Source: Myxococcales bacterium (GTDB lineage: Bacteria > Myxococcota_A > UBA9160 > UBA4427). From it: a stretch of 60,823 bases of DNA. Position 1 is the first letter of the stretch; every line of letters starts with the position of its first letter. Location: positions 2,507-63,329 of the forward strand of contig DUBZ01000125.1 in assembly GCA_012960035.1 (NCBI GenBank), given 5' to 3'. Positions 26,717-35,786 of this stretch are shown in pieces. A program made the translations under genes and the position numbers. The notes under the pieces are model-generated. The model was not told the DNA's origin, ran no database searches, and was given only the letters and a program-made list of their open reading frames with translations.

Positions 26717-28464
26717 GAAAACAGCGCCTCAGGCATGTCGACGTGGCGGGCGCGGAGCCATTCGCCAAGGCTCTTGGCTTGGCCGTCCTGGCGCGTCGAC
26801 GCGGCAACGCCTTCTTCGAGAATGCCGTGGATCACGAAGTTGAGTGAGCGGATTGCTGGCAGCTCGAAGCGTTCGACCCGCAACTCGCGGACTTCCGGGA
26901 GCAGCTCGTTTACGAACGCGATGCTGAGGTTGTCGCGCAACCAGGCCCAAGCTTCGTCGCTGCGTGCGAAGACACCAAGGTTCGCATTGCCACCCTTGTC
27001 TCCAGAGCGAGCGCCGAAGACGAGACCAAGCGGAACGCGCTTGGTCGGTCCGCCCGGCGCCTTGGCCACCGGGCCAGCCGTCGTCTTAATGTTTGTTTCA
27101 ATTTGTGGAATGACGCTGCTGAGCGTGCGCGTTTCGCCACCGAGGATCACGACTTCCTGGTCGACGTACATCGAAGGGATGCACGCAGGTTGATAAATAC
27201 CGAACGCTCGGGCTTTGGACGGCCCGCCGAAACCGAAGAAGCCGGGGATCGTGGCAAGGGCCAAGTCGCCGATTGCACTCGACATCGCACGCCCAACCTT
27301 TTTGGGGTCGTGGTCTTTGACGCTGATCTTCAATACAGCAACCGCTTCTTCGTTGCTTTCCGGGTCGACGTGATCGTTGCGCATGAGGCGGATCTTCACT
27401 TGATCGAAGTCTTCTTCGGAAAACGGGATCGCCTTCCAGAATGCGCGCTGAATCAAGTCGGCCTTCTCTTCAATGTCGAGCCCCGCTAGGCAGACATTCA
27501 AATCATTGCGGAAGCCGCCCGCACGGTTGATGCAGACTTTCAACGTCTCCGGAGGCGCCTCACCCTTTGCGCCGTGCAAGCGCACTCGGTTCTTTCCGAC
27601 TTGTTCGAGTTCGATGGTGTCGAAGCGCGTAGTGACGTCGGGCCCGTAGTATTGAGGACCGCCAATTTCGTAGAGCAACTGCGATGTGATCGTGCCGACG
27701 GAGACTTCGCCGCCGACGTTGTCGTGCATGCCGAAGACCGTTTCCCCGTCTTCGGCAACTTCGGCCCAAGGAAAACCAATGCGCTCCATACCGGGCACTT
27801 CCTTGAAGAAGGAATAGTTTCCGCCGGTTGCTTGGGTGCCGCATTCAATCACGTGACCGGCCGCGACCGCGCCAGCGAGTTCGTCGAAGTCTTCTCGCGT
27901 CCAGCCGTGGTGCCATGCTGCCGGTCCGCACACGACTGCAGCGTCGGTGGTGCGACCCGTAATGACGATGTCGGCACCTTGGTTGAGTGCATCGACGATG
28001 CCCCAACATCCCAGGTACGCATTGGCGGTGAGGAAGTCGGCTTCCTTGATCGGCTCGCCGGTTTCGAAGTGGCGCAGCTGATCGCCCGCAAGAAGTTCGG
28101 ACATCCGCGGCATCAAATCGTCGCCACGTACGTACGCGATCTTCGGGTGAAGGCCGAGTTTCTCGGCGAGTGCTGCGACGTCTTCTGCACAGGTGTCGGG
28201 GTCGAGCCCCCCGGCATTGGTCACGACCTTGATCCCCTTGTCGAGGCAAGTGCCCATGACCTGTTCCATCTGGGTCACGAAGGTTCGCGCATAACCACCG
28301 TTAGGCCGCTTGACCCGTGTCTTCGCGAGGATCAACATGGTGAGTTCCGCCAGCCAGTCGCCGGTCAAAACGTCGATGGGTCCGCCTTCGACCATTTCGC
28401 GTGCCGCCGAAAGACGGTCACCAAAAAAGCCAGAGCAGTTTGCAATACGAATCGGATCGGCCAT
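26713..28464 (-). CDS. AtuA-like protein (DUF1446 family)
   Basis: 583 residues. Matches the acyclic-terpene-utilisation AtuA / DUF1446 pattern: IRIANCSGFFGDRLSAARE at the start, IDVLTGDWLAELTMLIL near 30, VVTNAGGLDP near 80, DIVITGRTTDAAVV near 165 and, in the C-terminal small domain, GARSGDKGGNANLGVFAR near 495. The biochemical role of AtuA is not settled, but it accompanies geranyl-CoA carboxylase genes in Pseudomonas. ATG 28464 has GGAG eight bases upstream. It lies 65 bp after the carboxylase alpha gene on the same strand, which fits the atu/liu type of gene set. Confidence 0.82.
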   Translation of the reverse strand: MADPIRIANCSGFFGDRLSAAREMVEGGPIDVLTGDWLAELTMLILAKTRVKRPNGGYARTFVTQMEQVMGTCLDKGIKVVTNAGGLDPDTCAEDVAALAEKLGLHPKIAYVRGDDLMPRMSELLAGDQLRHFETGEPIKEADFLTANAYLGCWGIVDALNQGADIVITGRTTDAAVVCGPAAWHHGWTREDFDELAGAVAAGHVIECGTQATGGNYSFFKEVPGMERIGFPWAEVAEDGETVFGMHDNVGGEVSVGTITSQLLYEIGGPQYYGPDVTTRFDTIELEQVGKNRVRLHGAKGEAPPETLKVCINRAGGFRNDLNVCLAGLDIEEKADLIQRAFWKAIPFSEEDFDQVKIRLMRNDHVDPESNEEAVAVLKISVKDHDPKKVGRAMSSAIGDLALATIPGFFGFGGPSKARAFGIYQPACIPSMYVDQEVVILGGETRTLSSVIPQIETNIKTTAGPVAKAPGGPTKRVPLGLVFGARSGDKGGNANLGVFARSDEAWAWLRDNLSIAFVNELLPEVRELRVERFELPAIRSLNFVIHGILEEGVAASTRQDGQAKSLGEWLRARHVDMPEALFS

Positions 28465-28529
28465 GTGTCTTCTCCATTTCCGTAGATCATGATGTAGCGA
28501 ACGAAGCACTTGCTTTGATTCGTTCCCGC

Positions 28530-30470
28530 TTATTCGGCGTCGCCTTCTGTCGTCTCGACGACGATCAGTAGCGTTCCGCTTTTGACCTGTTCATCCTGGG
28601 TGACGAGCACTTCGGTCACAACGCCGCCTTCGGGGGCGTTCACCGGGTGTTCCATCTTCATGGCTTCGAGTACCAAGACGGTTTGTCCGGCGCTGACTGT
28701 GTCGCCGACGGCGACCCGCAGATCGAGAACCTTGCCCGGCATGCGCGCGATGTAGCCCCCGGACGTGTCTCCGCTCCCGGGGATCACAAAACGCGGCAGT
28801 TCGTCGAAGGTGATGTCGCCTCGTGGTCCTTGCACGATGAGCTGGTCCTCGAAGCGAGTAACCCGCGACTGAACCCGACGACCATCGATTTCAACGTCGA
28901 TGCCAGTCGCGCTCCAGCTGTGCACGGTTGCATGCGTGCCGTCGCTAAACCGAAAGCGACCGTCGCGGGTTGTTCGATATGCGACTTCGATCTCGTCTTC
29001 GCCGTGTCTCAGGCTCAGGCGCTGGTTCGGCATGCGCGCGTTGCGCCAGCCCGAAGGCATCGTTTGCAAAACCGGCGTGTTCGCGCGGTTGTGGCCTTGC
29101 ACCCAAAGAGCGCCGGTGCGCGCGAAGCGCACCATCTCTTCTACGTTCGGGGTCAGCGCGCGCGCGGGCTTGGTGCGTTCGATGAAGTCGGTTGTGGTGT
29201 CACCGGAGATGAACGCGTCGTTGCGCAACGTGGCGACCAGGAAGTCCCGGTTCGTTGTAATGCCACCCAGATGCGTCTTCTCAAGCGCGAGGGCCAACCG
29301 GCCAGCTGCTTCTGTGCGCGTCGGCGCGTGGGCGATCACCTTGGCGAGCATCGGATCGAAGTCCGTCCCAATGACCGAGCCAAGTTCGACGCCAGAGTCC
29401 CAGCGCACTTCGGGTTCGGCCGGCCGGTCAAACGCCGCAAGCGTTCCGATCGCGGGTAGGAAGTCATTCGCGGGGTCTTCGGCATAGAGCCGCGCCTCGA
29501 TCGCGCTGCCCTGGAACTGGATGTCTTCCTGAACGAAGCCGAGGCTTTCGCCGCGAGCGACTCGGAGCTGTTCACGCACCAAGTCGATGCCCGTGACCAT
29601 TTCGGTGACGGGATGCTCGACCTGCAAGCGCGTGTTGACTTCAAGAAAGAAGAACTCGCCCGACTCATCGTCGAACAAAAACTCGACTGTGCCGGCCGAC
29701 TGGTAACCCAGCTCGCCTGCCAGGCGAAGGGCCGCGTCACCCATTGCGGTGCGCATCGCGTCATCGACCCTCGGTGATGGCGATTCTTCCAGAATCTTCT
29801 GATGGCGACGTTGGATCGAACATTCGCGCTCGCCCAAGTGCACGATGTTGCCAAGGGAGTCGCCCAAGATTTGGATCTCGATATGACGGGCATGGGGGAC
29901 GTAGCGTTCGAGGAACACGCGGTCGTCACCAAAGCCACTCAAGGCTTCACGCTTGGCAGCGGCCAGACTCTCTTCGAGTTTGTCCGCCGACTCAACGACG
30001 CGCATCCCTTTGCCACCGCCGCCCGCTGCTGCTTTGACGAGCAGCGGGTAGCCGACAGACGCAGCGTCTGCTGTGTCGTTGGAACCGGGCAGGGTCGGGA
30101 CGTTGGCTGCCACCGCAAGCGTTTTCGCCGTGATCTTGTCGCCCATCTGGTCAATGGTTTCCGGCGAGGGGCCCACCCAGGCGATCCCCGCAGCGATGAC
30201 GTCCGAAGCAAAGCCCGCGTTCTCCGAAAGAAAACCGTAACCGGGATGAATGGCACCGGCTCCGGTCGCGAGCGCAGCTTCGAGGATCGACTTGCCATCG
30301 AGATAAGACTCGGGGAGTCGCACCGCTTCGTCGGCTTCCTGTACAAAGGGTGCGTCGGCGTCAGCGTCTACGTAGACCGCAACGCAACGGATCCCCATCG
30401 CGCGCGCGCCGCGAAAAACACGCCGCGCAATTTCGCCTCGATTTGCAACGAGTAGTGTCGTGAAACTCAC
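28530..30470 (-). CDS. Biotin-dependent acyl-CoA carboxylase, alpha subunit (BC-BCCP)
   Basis: 646 residues. The N-terminal biotin carboxylase domain shows LLVANRGEIARRVFR (6-20), the ATP-grasp glycine loop KAAAGGGGKGM near 145-155, RECSIQRRHQK near 215 and FLEVNTRLQVEHPVTE near 270. The C-terminal biotinyl domain has EAMKMEH with the biotinylated Lys605. The middle part is the longer linker of MCC/GCC-type alpha chains. Start GTG 30470 overlaps the beta-subunit TGA as GTGA. With the beta subunit it should carboxylate an acyl-CoA; the AtuA-like, hydratase and dehydrogenase neighbours point to methylcrotonyl-, geranyl- or a related branched enoyl-CoA. Confidence 0.9.
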   Translation of the reverse strand: MSFTTLLVANRGEIARRVFRGARAMGIRCVAVYVDADADAPFVQEADEAVRLPESYLDGKSILEAALATGAGAIHPGYGFLSENAGFASDVIAAGIAWVGPSPETIDQMGDKITAKTLAVAANVPTLPGSNDTADAASVGYPLLVKAAAGGGGKGMRVVESADKLEESLAAAKREALSGFGDDRVFLERYVPHARHIEIQILGDSLGNIVHLGERECSIQRRHQKILEESPSPRVDDAMRTAMGDAALRLAGELGYQSAGTVEFLFDDESGEFFFLEVNTRLQVEHPVTEMVTGIDLVREQLRVARGESLGFVQEDIQFQGSAIEARLYAEDPANDFLPAIGTLAAFDRPAEPEVRWDSGVELGSVIGTDFDPMLAKVIAHAPTRTEAAGRLALALEKTHLGGITTNRDFLVATLRNDAFISGDTTTDFIERTKPARALTPNVEEMVRFARTGALWVQGHNRANTPVLQTMPSGWRNARMPNQRLSLRHGEDEIEVAYRTTRDGRFRFSDGTHATVHSWSATGIDVEIDGRRVQSRVTRFEDQLIVQGPRGDITFDELPRFVIPGSGDTSGGYIARMPGKVLDLRVAVGDTVSAGQTVLVLEAMKMEHPVNAPEGGVVTEVLVTQDEQVKSGTLLIVVETTEGDAE

Positions 30471-32125
30471 AGTCGGAATACTCCATAACCGTCGGTGCCC
30501 TCGATCGGGCGGGTGCGAACAACCGAAAGCGCCATGCCGAGCACGGTGCGGGTGTCGCGAGGGTCGATGATGCCGTCATCACTGATCGCGCCACTGGCTT
30601 CAAGCGCCACCGAGCCTTTGTCCTGCATGGCCTCAACCGCGGCGACCAGTTTGGCGTCCGTTTCCTCGTCGAAGTCCTCACCCTTACGCGCCGCTTGTCC
30701 GCGTCGCACGATCGACATCACGCCAGCAATCTGCTTGCCACCCATGACTGCGATCTTGGCGCTTGGCCAAATGAAGGTGAAGCGGTTGTTGTAAGCGCGA
30801 CCGCTCATCGCGTAAGTCCCGGCACCGTACGAGTTGCCGACGATGACCGTAATGTGGGGCACCGTTGAGTTGGTGACCGCGTTGATCATCTGCGAGCCCT
30901 TCTTGATGATGCCCGCCTGCTCGAACTCTTTGCCGACGACGAAGCCGGTCAAGTTCTGTAAGAAGAGCAAGGGTACGTCGATCTGGTTGTTGAGCTGGAT
31001 GAAGTGCGCGGCTTTTTCGGCGGTCTCGGGGTTGAGTACGCCATTGTTGCCGAGGATCCCAACCGGGAAGCCCTCGATTGACGCCCAGCCACAGATCAAC
31101 GTGTTTCCGTACCGCGGCTTGAACTCTTCAAAGCGCGAGCCATCGACCACGCGGCCGATCACGTCGCGAATGTCGACGGGGCGGCGCAGGTCGGGGCTCA
31201 TCAAGCCGAGCAGCTCTTCGGGGTCGAGTACCGGCGCTTCAGCCTTCAAGTTCGCGGGCTGGCCGGTCTTCTTCCAGTTGAGATGCGACATGACTTCGCG
31301 GCAGAGCCGGAGCGCGTCGGGCTCGTCTTCGGCCAAGTATTCACCAAGGCCCGAGATCTCGGAGTGCATCTGCGCACCGCCGAGGGATTCGTCGTCCGAC
31401 TCTTCACCGGTTGCCATCTTTACCAGTGGCGGGCCGGCGAGGAAGATCTTTGACTGCTCTTTGATCAAGATGTTGTAGTCCGACAAGCCGGGCTGGTACG
31501 CGCCGCCCGCCGTCGAAGAACCGAACACGACGCAGATCGTCGGAATTTCGAGTTTCGAGAGTTCGATCATCTCGTAAAAGAAGCGACCGGACTCGGCGAA
31601 GTGATTCACCTTGGCGGGTTTGCGCTTCTTCTTTTTATTGTCGTCGTCACCACCGCCCATGCGAAGATCGGCACCGGCAGACTCGACAAAGCTCACATAG
31701 GGGATGCCGTTGTCTCGTGCGATTTCGAGAGCCCGCATCCATTTCTTGCTGACGTAAGGGGTGAGTGCGCCGCCGAGCACCGTGGGGTCGTTGGCGAAGA
31801 TGACGCACTCAACACCGGCGATGACGCCGATGCCCAACATCGCTCCACCGCCAACGGCGAAGTCCGAGTTGTAACCTGCGAGCGGGCTGATCTCGAGAAA
31901 CGGCGTGTCGGGGTCGAGCGCCAGATGAATGCGTTCGCGCACCGAAAGCTTGCCGCGCTTCGCGAGACGCTCGTGGTGATACGCGCCGCCGCCCACTTCA
32001 CTTTCGTCGAGCAGCTCTTCGATCACCTCAAGCTTTTGGAGCATGGCGGTTTTGTTTTCGGCGAACTCGGGTGTGCGCGAATCGAGTGACGAGCGCAGCG
32101 CCGGAGCGAGGAGGGAGGGTTGCAT
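30467..32125 (-). CDS. Acyl-CoA carboxylase, beta (carboxyltransferase) subunit
   Basis: 552 residues. Carboxyltransferase signatures include LAKRGKLSVRERIHLALDP (54-72), NDPTVLGGALTPYVSKKWMRALEIA (112-136), GSSTAGGAYQPGLSDYNI near 207, and in the second half GILGNNGVLNPETAEKAAHFIQL and NSYGAGTYAMSGRAYNN. The oxyanion-hole order and length are those of MCC/GCC beta chains. An insertion at 157-172 (GGGDDDNKKKKRKPAK) replaces the usual short loop after the SAGA(D)L motif near the active site. First gene of the minus-strand operon; GTGA overlap with the alpha chain. Confidence 0.88.
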   Translation of the reverse strand: MQPSLLAPALRSSLDSRTPEFAENKTAMLQKLEVIEELLDESEVGGGAYHHERLAKRGKLSVRERIHLALDPDTPFLEISPLAGYNSDFAVGGGAMLGIGVIAGVECVIFANDPTVLGGALTPYVSKKWMRALEIARDNGIPYVSFVESAGADLRMGGGDDDNKKKKRKPAKVNHFAESGRFFYEMIELSKLEIPTICVVFGSSTAGGAYQPGLSDYNILIKEQSKIFLAGPPLVKMATGEESDDESLGGAQMHSEISGLGEYLAEDEPDALRLCREVMSHLNWKKTGQPANLKAEAPVLDPEELLGLMSPDLRRPVDIRDVIGRVVDGSRFEEFKPRYGNTLICGWASIEGFPVGILGNNGVLNPETAEKAAHFIQLNNQIDVPLLFLQNLTGFVVGKEFEQAGIIKKGSQMINAVTNSTVPHITVIVGNSYGAGTYAMSGRAYNNRFTFIWPSAKIAVMGGKQIAGVMSIVRRGQAARKGEDFDEETDAKLVAAVEAMQDKGSVALEASGAISDDGIIDPRDTRTVLGMALSVVRTRPIEGTDGYGVFRL

Positions 32126-32288
32126 CAGTCTCGGTTCCTTCGTCTATCTAAGAGTGCGTCTATATGAAGGGTCGATCGGCGATCGATTTGGAAGTTCGAT
32201 GATGGCTTTTAGGGATGTTGGCCAGCCGGATTTGGCTTGGGAATGCCGTGTTTGCACCATTGGCTTCGAATCCCTTTGTTCGTTCGAA

Positions 32289-32316
32289 TTGACACACGGG
32301 TAACATCTGGGGTAAC
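32289..32316 (+). promoter_or_regulatory. Candidate promoter element with paired GGGTAAC operator
   Basis: Within the 297-bp gap between the divergent carboxylase operon and the hydratase gene there is a perfect TTGACA (32289-32294). Just behind it are two copies of GGGTAAC exactly 12 bp apart (32298-32304 and 32310-32316). A -10 match (TAACAA at 18 bp) is poor. Same-face direct repeats inside a promoter spacer are what a repressor site often looks like. The remaining gap sequence shows nothing I recognise. Confidence 0.35.
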
Positions 32317-32422
32317 AAAATGCAATCGAAATTACCGGCTTCCTGGGTGGAAACGTCGGGCTGGCACTGCCACCCGCGACGATCCCGAGGAGCAGGGCGC
32401 CGTATCGGCATAGGAGTGAGTC

Positions 32423-33244
32423 ATGAGTGAAGTGAAGGTCGAGACCTCCGGCGGAGTCATGACGCTGACCCTCGCCGACGTCGACAACCGCAACGCGTTG
32501 GGAATGGCTTTGGTGGGAGGGTTGCGCGACGCGATCGCGGCCGCGAATTCCGACCCCGATATTCGCGCGGTTGTGATCACGAACGAGGGCACGACCTTTT
32601 GCGCAGGCGCGAACCTGAAAGAACGATCGGCCGCAAACAAAGCCGCTGCCGAGAAGGCAAAGTCCGAGGGGGGCGCGAAGAAGCGTGAGAGCGGCTCCGG
32701 GCTCGGTGGGTTCGAAACCCTTCTTTACGAAATACAGTCTTCGCCCACACCGATCATTGGCAAGATCAAGGGACACTGCGTGGGCGGCGGCAACGGACTC
32801 GCCGCAGCGCTAGATATTTCGATTGCAGTTGAAGACGTAAAGTTCGGCTTCACGGAAGTACGCCTCGGCGTTGCCCCCGCGATCATCTCGGTGGTGTGTC
32901 TGCCGAAGATGCGCCCGGGCGATGCCATGGAGGCGTTCCTGCGCGGCAATCGCTTTTCGGGCAAACGTGCTGCCGAACTTGGCTTGATCAATCGCGCCGT
33001 CCCGGCAGACCAGATTGACGACGAAGTCGAAGCAATTCTCGCCGACTTGCGAAAGGGCGGCCCAAACGCGCTCGGCTTCTGCAAACGACTCGTCAACGAA
33101 GTCCCCGCGATGGAACAAAAGGAAGCCTTTGCCTGGACCGCGCAGCTTTCGGGCCAGCTCTTCAAGGGCGAAGAAGCCGCTGAGGGCATGAAGGCGTTCT
33201 TGCAAAAGCGAAAGCCAGCATGGATCGAAGCGCAAGAAGATTGA
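32423..33244 (+). CDS. Enoyl-CoA hydratase of methylglutaconyl-/isohexenylglutaconyl-CoA hydratase type
   Basis: 273 residues, crotonase fold. The oxyanion-hole motifs FCAGANLKE (59-67) and KGHCVGGGNGLAAALD (116-131) are clear. The second catalytic Glu is E145 in FTEVRLGVAPAIIS, but the first (Glu144 of rat hydratase, GGGCE) is Gly125 here. GGGxGL with VRLGxxPAxIS is the pattern I know from bacterial LiuC/AtuE proteins, so water addition to a glutaconyl-CoA-type substrate fits. A charged insertion at about 68-92 follows the oxyanion motif. Divergent from the carboxylase operon and followed by a dehydrogenase, completing a liu/atu-like set. Confidence 0.8.
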   Translation: MSEVKVETSGGVMTLTLADVDNRNALGMALVGGLRDAIAAANSDPDIRAVVITNEGTTFCAGANLKERSAANKAAAEKAKSEGGAKKRESGSGLGGFETLLYEIQSSPTPIIGKIKGHCVGGGNGLAAALDISIAVEDVKFGFTEVRLGVAPAIISVVCLPKMRPGDAMEAFLRGNRFSGKRAAELGLINRAVPADQIDDEVEAILADLRKGGPNALGFCKRLVNEVPAMEQKEAFAWTAQLSGQLFKGEEAAEGMKAFLQKRKPAWIEAQED

Positions 33245-33325
33245 GCACGTTCGAACTCGAGGTTCTGATCTAAACTTACGCGATACACCGCCGGTACAAG
33301 CCGCGGGAACCCCCAGGAATTAGAG

Positions 33326-34471
33326 ATGACCCAAGACCCCCTCAACACTTCTGAGCATCAACTCTTTCGCGAAACCGTGCGGAAGTTCACCGAGCAAGAA
33401 CTGCGCCCCCGGGCGCGCGAATTCGACGCCGCCGGCAAGATCGACAAGTCGCTGTTCAAAAAGATGGGCGACCTCGGGATGCTCGGTCTCCGCTATGACC
33501 CCGAATACGGCGGTTCCGGTCTCGACTGGTCGTATTCGGCGGTGATGTTCGAGGAGTTGGGCCGCGCCGACAACGCGGGCGTCACGATGGGGATCAGCGT
33601 CCATACCGATATGGCGACGCCGTCTCTCGCCGAGTTTGGCAGCGACGACCTCAAGCGCGAATACCTCGCGCCCTCGATCGCCGGAGACATGGTGTCCGCC
33701 ATTGCGGTGACGGAACCCGACGCAGGCTCCGACGTTGCGGGCATCAAGACTCGCGCGGTACGCGACGGCGACGACTGGATCATCAACGGTTCAAAGACCT
33801 ACATCACCAACGCCGCGACCGCGGACTGGCTCTGCTTGCTCGTCGTCACTGACCCCGATGCGGGTTACGGCGGCTATTCGCAGATCCTGGTTCCGACAGA
33901 CACGCCCGGCTTCCGCTATGAACTGCTCGATAAAATTGGAAACTGGGGTTCCGACACGGGGCTACTTTTTTTCGAAGATATGCGCGTGCCGGTTGCCCAC
34001 ACGATCGGTGAGATCGGCCGCGGGTTCCAACAGCAAATGATGCAGTTCCAGGACGAACGCCTCGTCGCGTGTGTGAGTTCGATGGCGGGAAGCGAAATGC
34101 TCTGGGAAGAAACCCGGCGCTGGGCAGAAGAGCGCGTTCTGTTCGGCAAGCCGCTCGCAAAGATGCAGAACACCCAGTTCAAGATGGTGGAACTCTACAC
34201 CCAGATCACGGCTGCAAAGGCCATGGTTCGCGAATGCGTGCGCAAGCGCGTTGACGGAGAAGATGCGACGAGCTTGATCACGATGGCGAAGTTGTTCTGC
34301 GGCCGGGTGAGCCGTCAGGTCGCGGACGAATGCATCCAGTTCCACGGCGGTTACGGCTACATGAAGGAAAGCATGGCTGGCCGTGCGTTCGTCGATACCC
34401 GTCTTATCAGCATTGGCGGGGGCTCTGACGAAACCATGCTTCACTACATGGCGAAGCAGCTGGGCTTCTAA
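33326..34471 (+). CDS. Acyl-CoA dehydrogenase, LCAD/AtuD-like
   Basis: 381 residues. FAD motif VTEPDAGSDVAG near 130 and the C-terminal segment FHGGYGYMKESMAGRAFVD near 342. At the position of the MCAD catalytic Glu (YEGT) this protein reads SIGGGSDET, so the base should be the helix-G glutamate as in long-chain and isovaleryl enzymes (SEMLWEETRRWAEER near 250-265 matches that helix). Citronellyl-CoA dehydrogenase AtuD and LiuA are the closest functional analogues I can argue for from context. 81 bp after the hydratase gene; ATG preceded by AGGAATTAGAG. Confidence 0.85.
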   Translation: MTQDPLNTSEHQLFRETVRKFTEQELRPRAREFDAAGKIDKSLFKKMGDLGMLGLRYDPEYGGSGLDWSYSAVMFEELGRADNAGVTMGISVHTDMATPSLAEFGSDDLKREYLAPSIAGDMVSAIAVTEPDAGSDVAGIKTRAVRDGDDWIINGSKTYITNAATADWLCLLVVTDPDAGYGGYSQILVPTDTPGFRYELLDKIGNWGSDTGLLFFEDMRVPVAHTIGEIGRGFQQQMMQFQDERLVACVSSMAGSEMLWEETRRWAEERVLFGKPLAKMQNTQFKMVELYTQITAAKAMVRECVRKRVDGEDATSLITMAKLFCGRVSRQVADECIQFHGGYGYMKESMAGRAFVDTRLISIGGGSDETMLHYMAKQLGF

Positions 34472-34574
34472 CATGAACTAAGCGCGGTGTAAGCAGCGCG
34501 GCATCATTCCGTTATAAACCGATCACTTGACGGCTCGAATGACGCATCGAACCGACGTCAACGAAAGGAACACT

Positions 34575-35738
34575 ATGGCCAGGCCGATCTTGAAGACTGA
34601 CTTTTGCGACCGAGTAGGCATCGAATACCCGGTCATCTTGGCGGGCATGGGCCCGGTCGCGGGTACGGGTGATCCGGTTGCGACCGCCGATCTTGTCGCG
34701 GCGGTTTCCAACGCCGGTGGGCTCGGTGTGATGGGGGGCGTTGCGTATTCGCCCGACCAGTTGCGTGCAGAGATCCGCAAAATCAAGTCCATGACCGACA
34801 AGCCCTTTGGTGTTGACCTCCTGCTGTCGCCCAACTTTTTGTTCCCCCGTGGCAAGACCTCGATGCCGTCGGGACCGACTCGCAAACAACTTCCCCAGGA
34901 AGCCCTCGACGCGATCGCGCAAATTGCGAAGGACCTCGAGATCGAGCTGAAGGACGCACCGGCCGACACCGAGGTGATGGGCGGGTGGCTTGAAGAAGGC
35001 AAGAGCTGGGCGGGGTCCCAGGTCGAAGTCATCCTCGAAGAAGAAGTGCCGGTGTTCGCGTCAGGGCTCGGAACGCCGGGCCCGTTTGCACAAGAACTCA
35101 AAGCCAACGGCACGACGATTCTTTCATTGGTCGGTACGGCGCGTGCTGCAGAACAAGTCGCTGCGGACGGAGCCGACTACGTGGTCGCCCAGGGAACGGA
35201 AGCGGGCGGGCACACGGGGCGCATCGGCACCTTGGCGCTCTTACCCCAGGTCATGGATGCCGTGGCACCCACCCCGGTCATCGCCGCGGGCGGGATCGCG
35301 AGTGGTCGCGCATTGGCTGGTGTGCTGGCAACCGGAGCCGAAGCGGGGTGGTGTGGTACCGCGTTTTTGGTTTCAGAAGAAGCGAACCAGCCCGACCTGC
35401 AAAAGGATCGGATTCTCGCCGCGGCGACCGAAGACACGATCGTGACACGCCTCTACAGCGGGAAGACCATGCGGAACATTTCGAACCCGTTGATTGAAGC
35501 GTGGGAACGGTCGGGCGTACAGGCCCTTCCCATGGGCGCCCAGGCGTTGTTGATCAAGGACCTCACCCACTCGATCCGCGAAGCCGGCCGCGAAGACTTG
35601 CTCATGAACGCCGCCGGACAGACGTCGGGGATGTTGAAGAAGCGACGCCCCGCAAAGGAAATTCTCGAAGAGATGGTCGCCGACGCGGCGCAGATCCTCG
35701 GCAAGGATCTCGGTCAGCGCGTCCGCGCTTCGGTGTAA
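34575..35738 (+). CDS. Nitronate monooxygenase-like FMN protein
   Basis: 387 residues, TIM-barrel flavoprotein of the NMO/2-nitropropane dioxygenase family. It shows AAVSNAGGLGVMGG near 42-55, FGVDLLLSPNFLF near 78-90, the FMN-phosphate segment AQGTEAGGHTG (205-215) and AAGGIASGRALAGV near 237-250. ATG 34575 has GAAAGGAA upstream. In steroid-degrading actinobacteria a member of this family (IpdC) acts on ring-derived CoA thioesters rather than nitronates, and the acyl-CoA neighbours here make a CoA-thioester flavoenzyme more likely than nitroalkane oxidation. That is inference. Confidence 0.8.
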   Translation: MARPILKTDFCDRVGIEYPVILAGMGPVAGTGDPVATADLVAAVSNAGGLGVMGGVAYSPDQLRAEIRKIKSMTDKPFGVDLLLSPNFLFPRGKTSMPSGPTRKQLPQEALDAIAQIAKDLEIELKDAPADTEVMGGWLEEGKSWAGSQVEVILEEEVPVFASGLGTPGPFAQELKANGTTILSLVGTARAAEQVAADGADYVVAQGTEAGGHTGRIGTLALLPQVMDAVAPTPVIAAGGIASGRALAGVLATGAEAGWCGTAFLVSEEANQPDLQKDRILAAATEDTIVTRLYSGKTMRNISNPLIEAWERSGVQALPMGAQALLIKDLTHSIREAGREDLLMNAAGQTSGMLKKRRPAKEILEEMVADAAQILGKDLGQRVRASV

Positions 35739-35786
35739 GCATCAAACAACGAACTTGGAGACACGAGTTCGGGAGGACATCTAACG

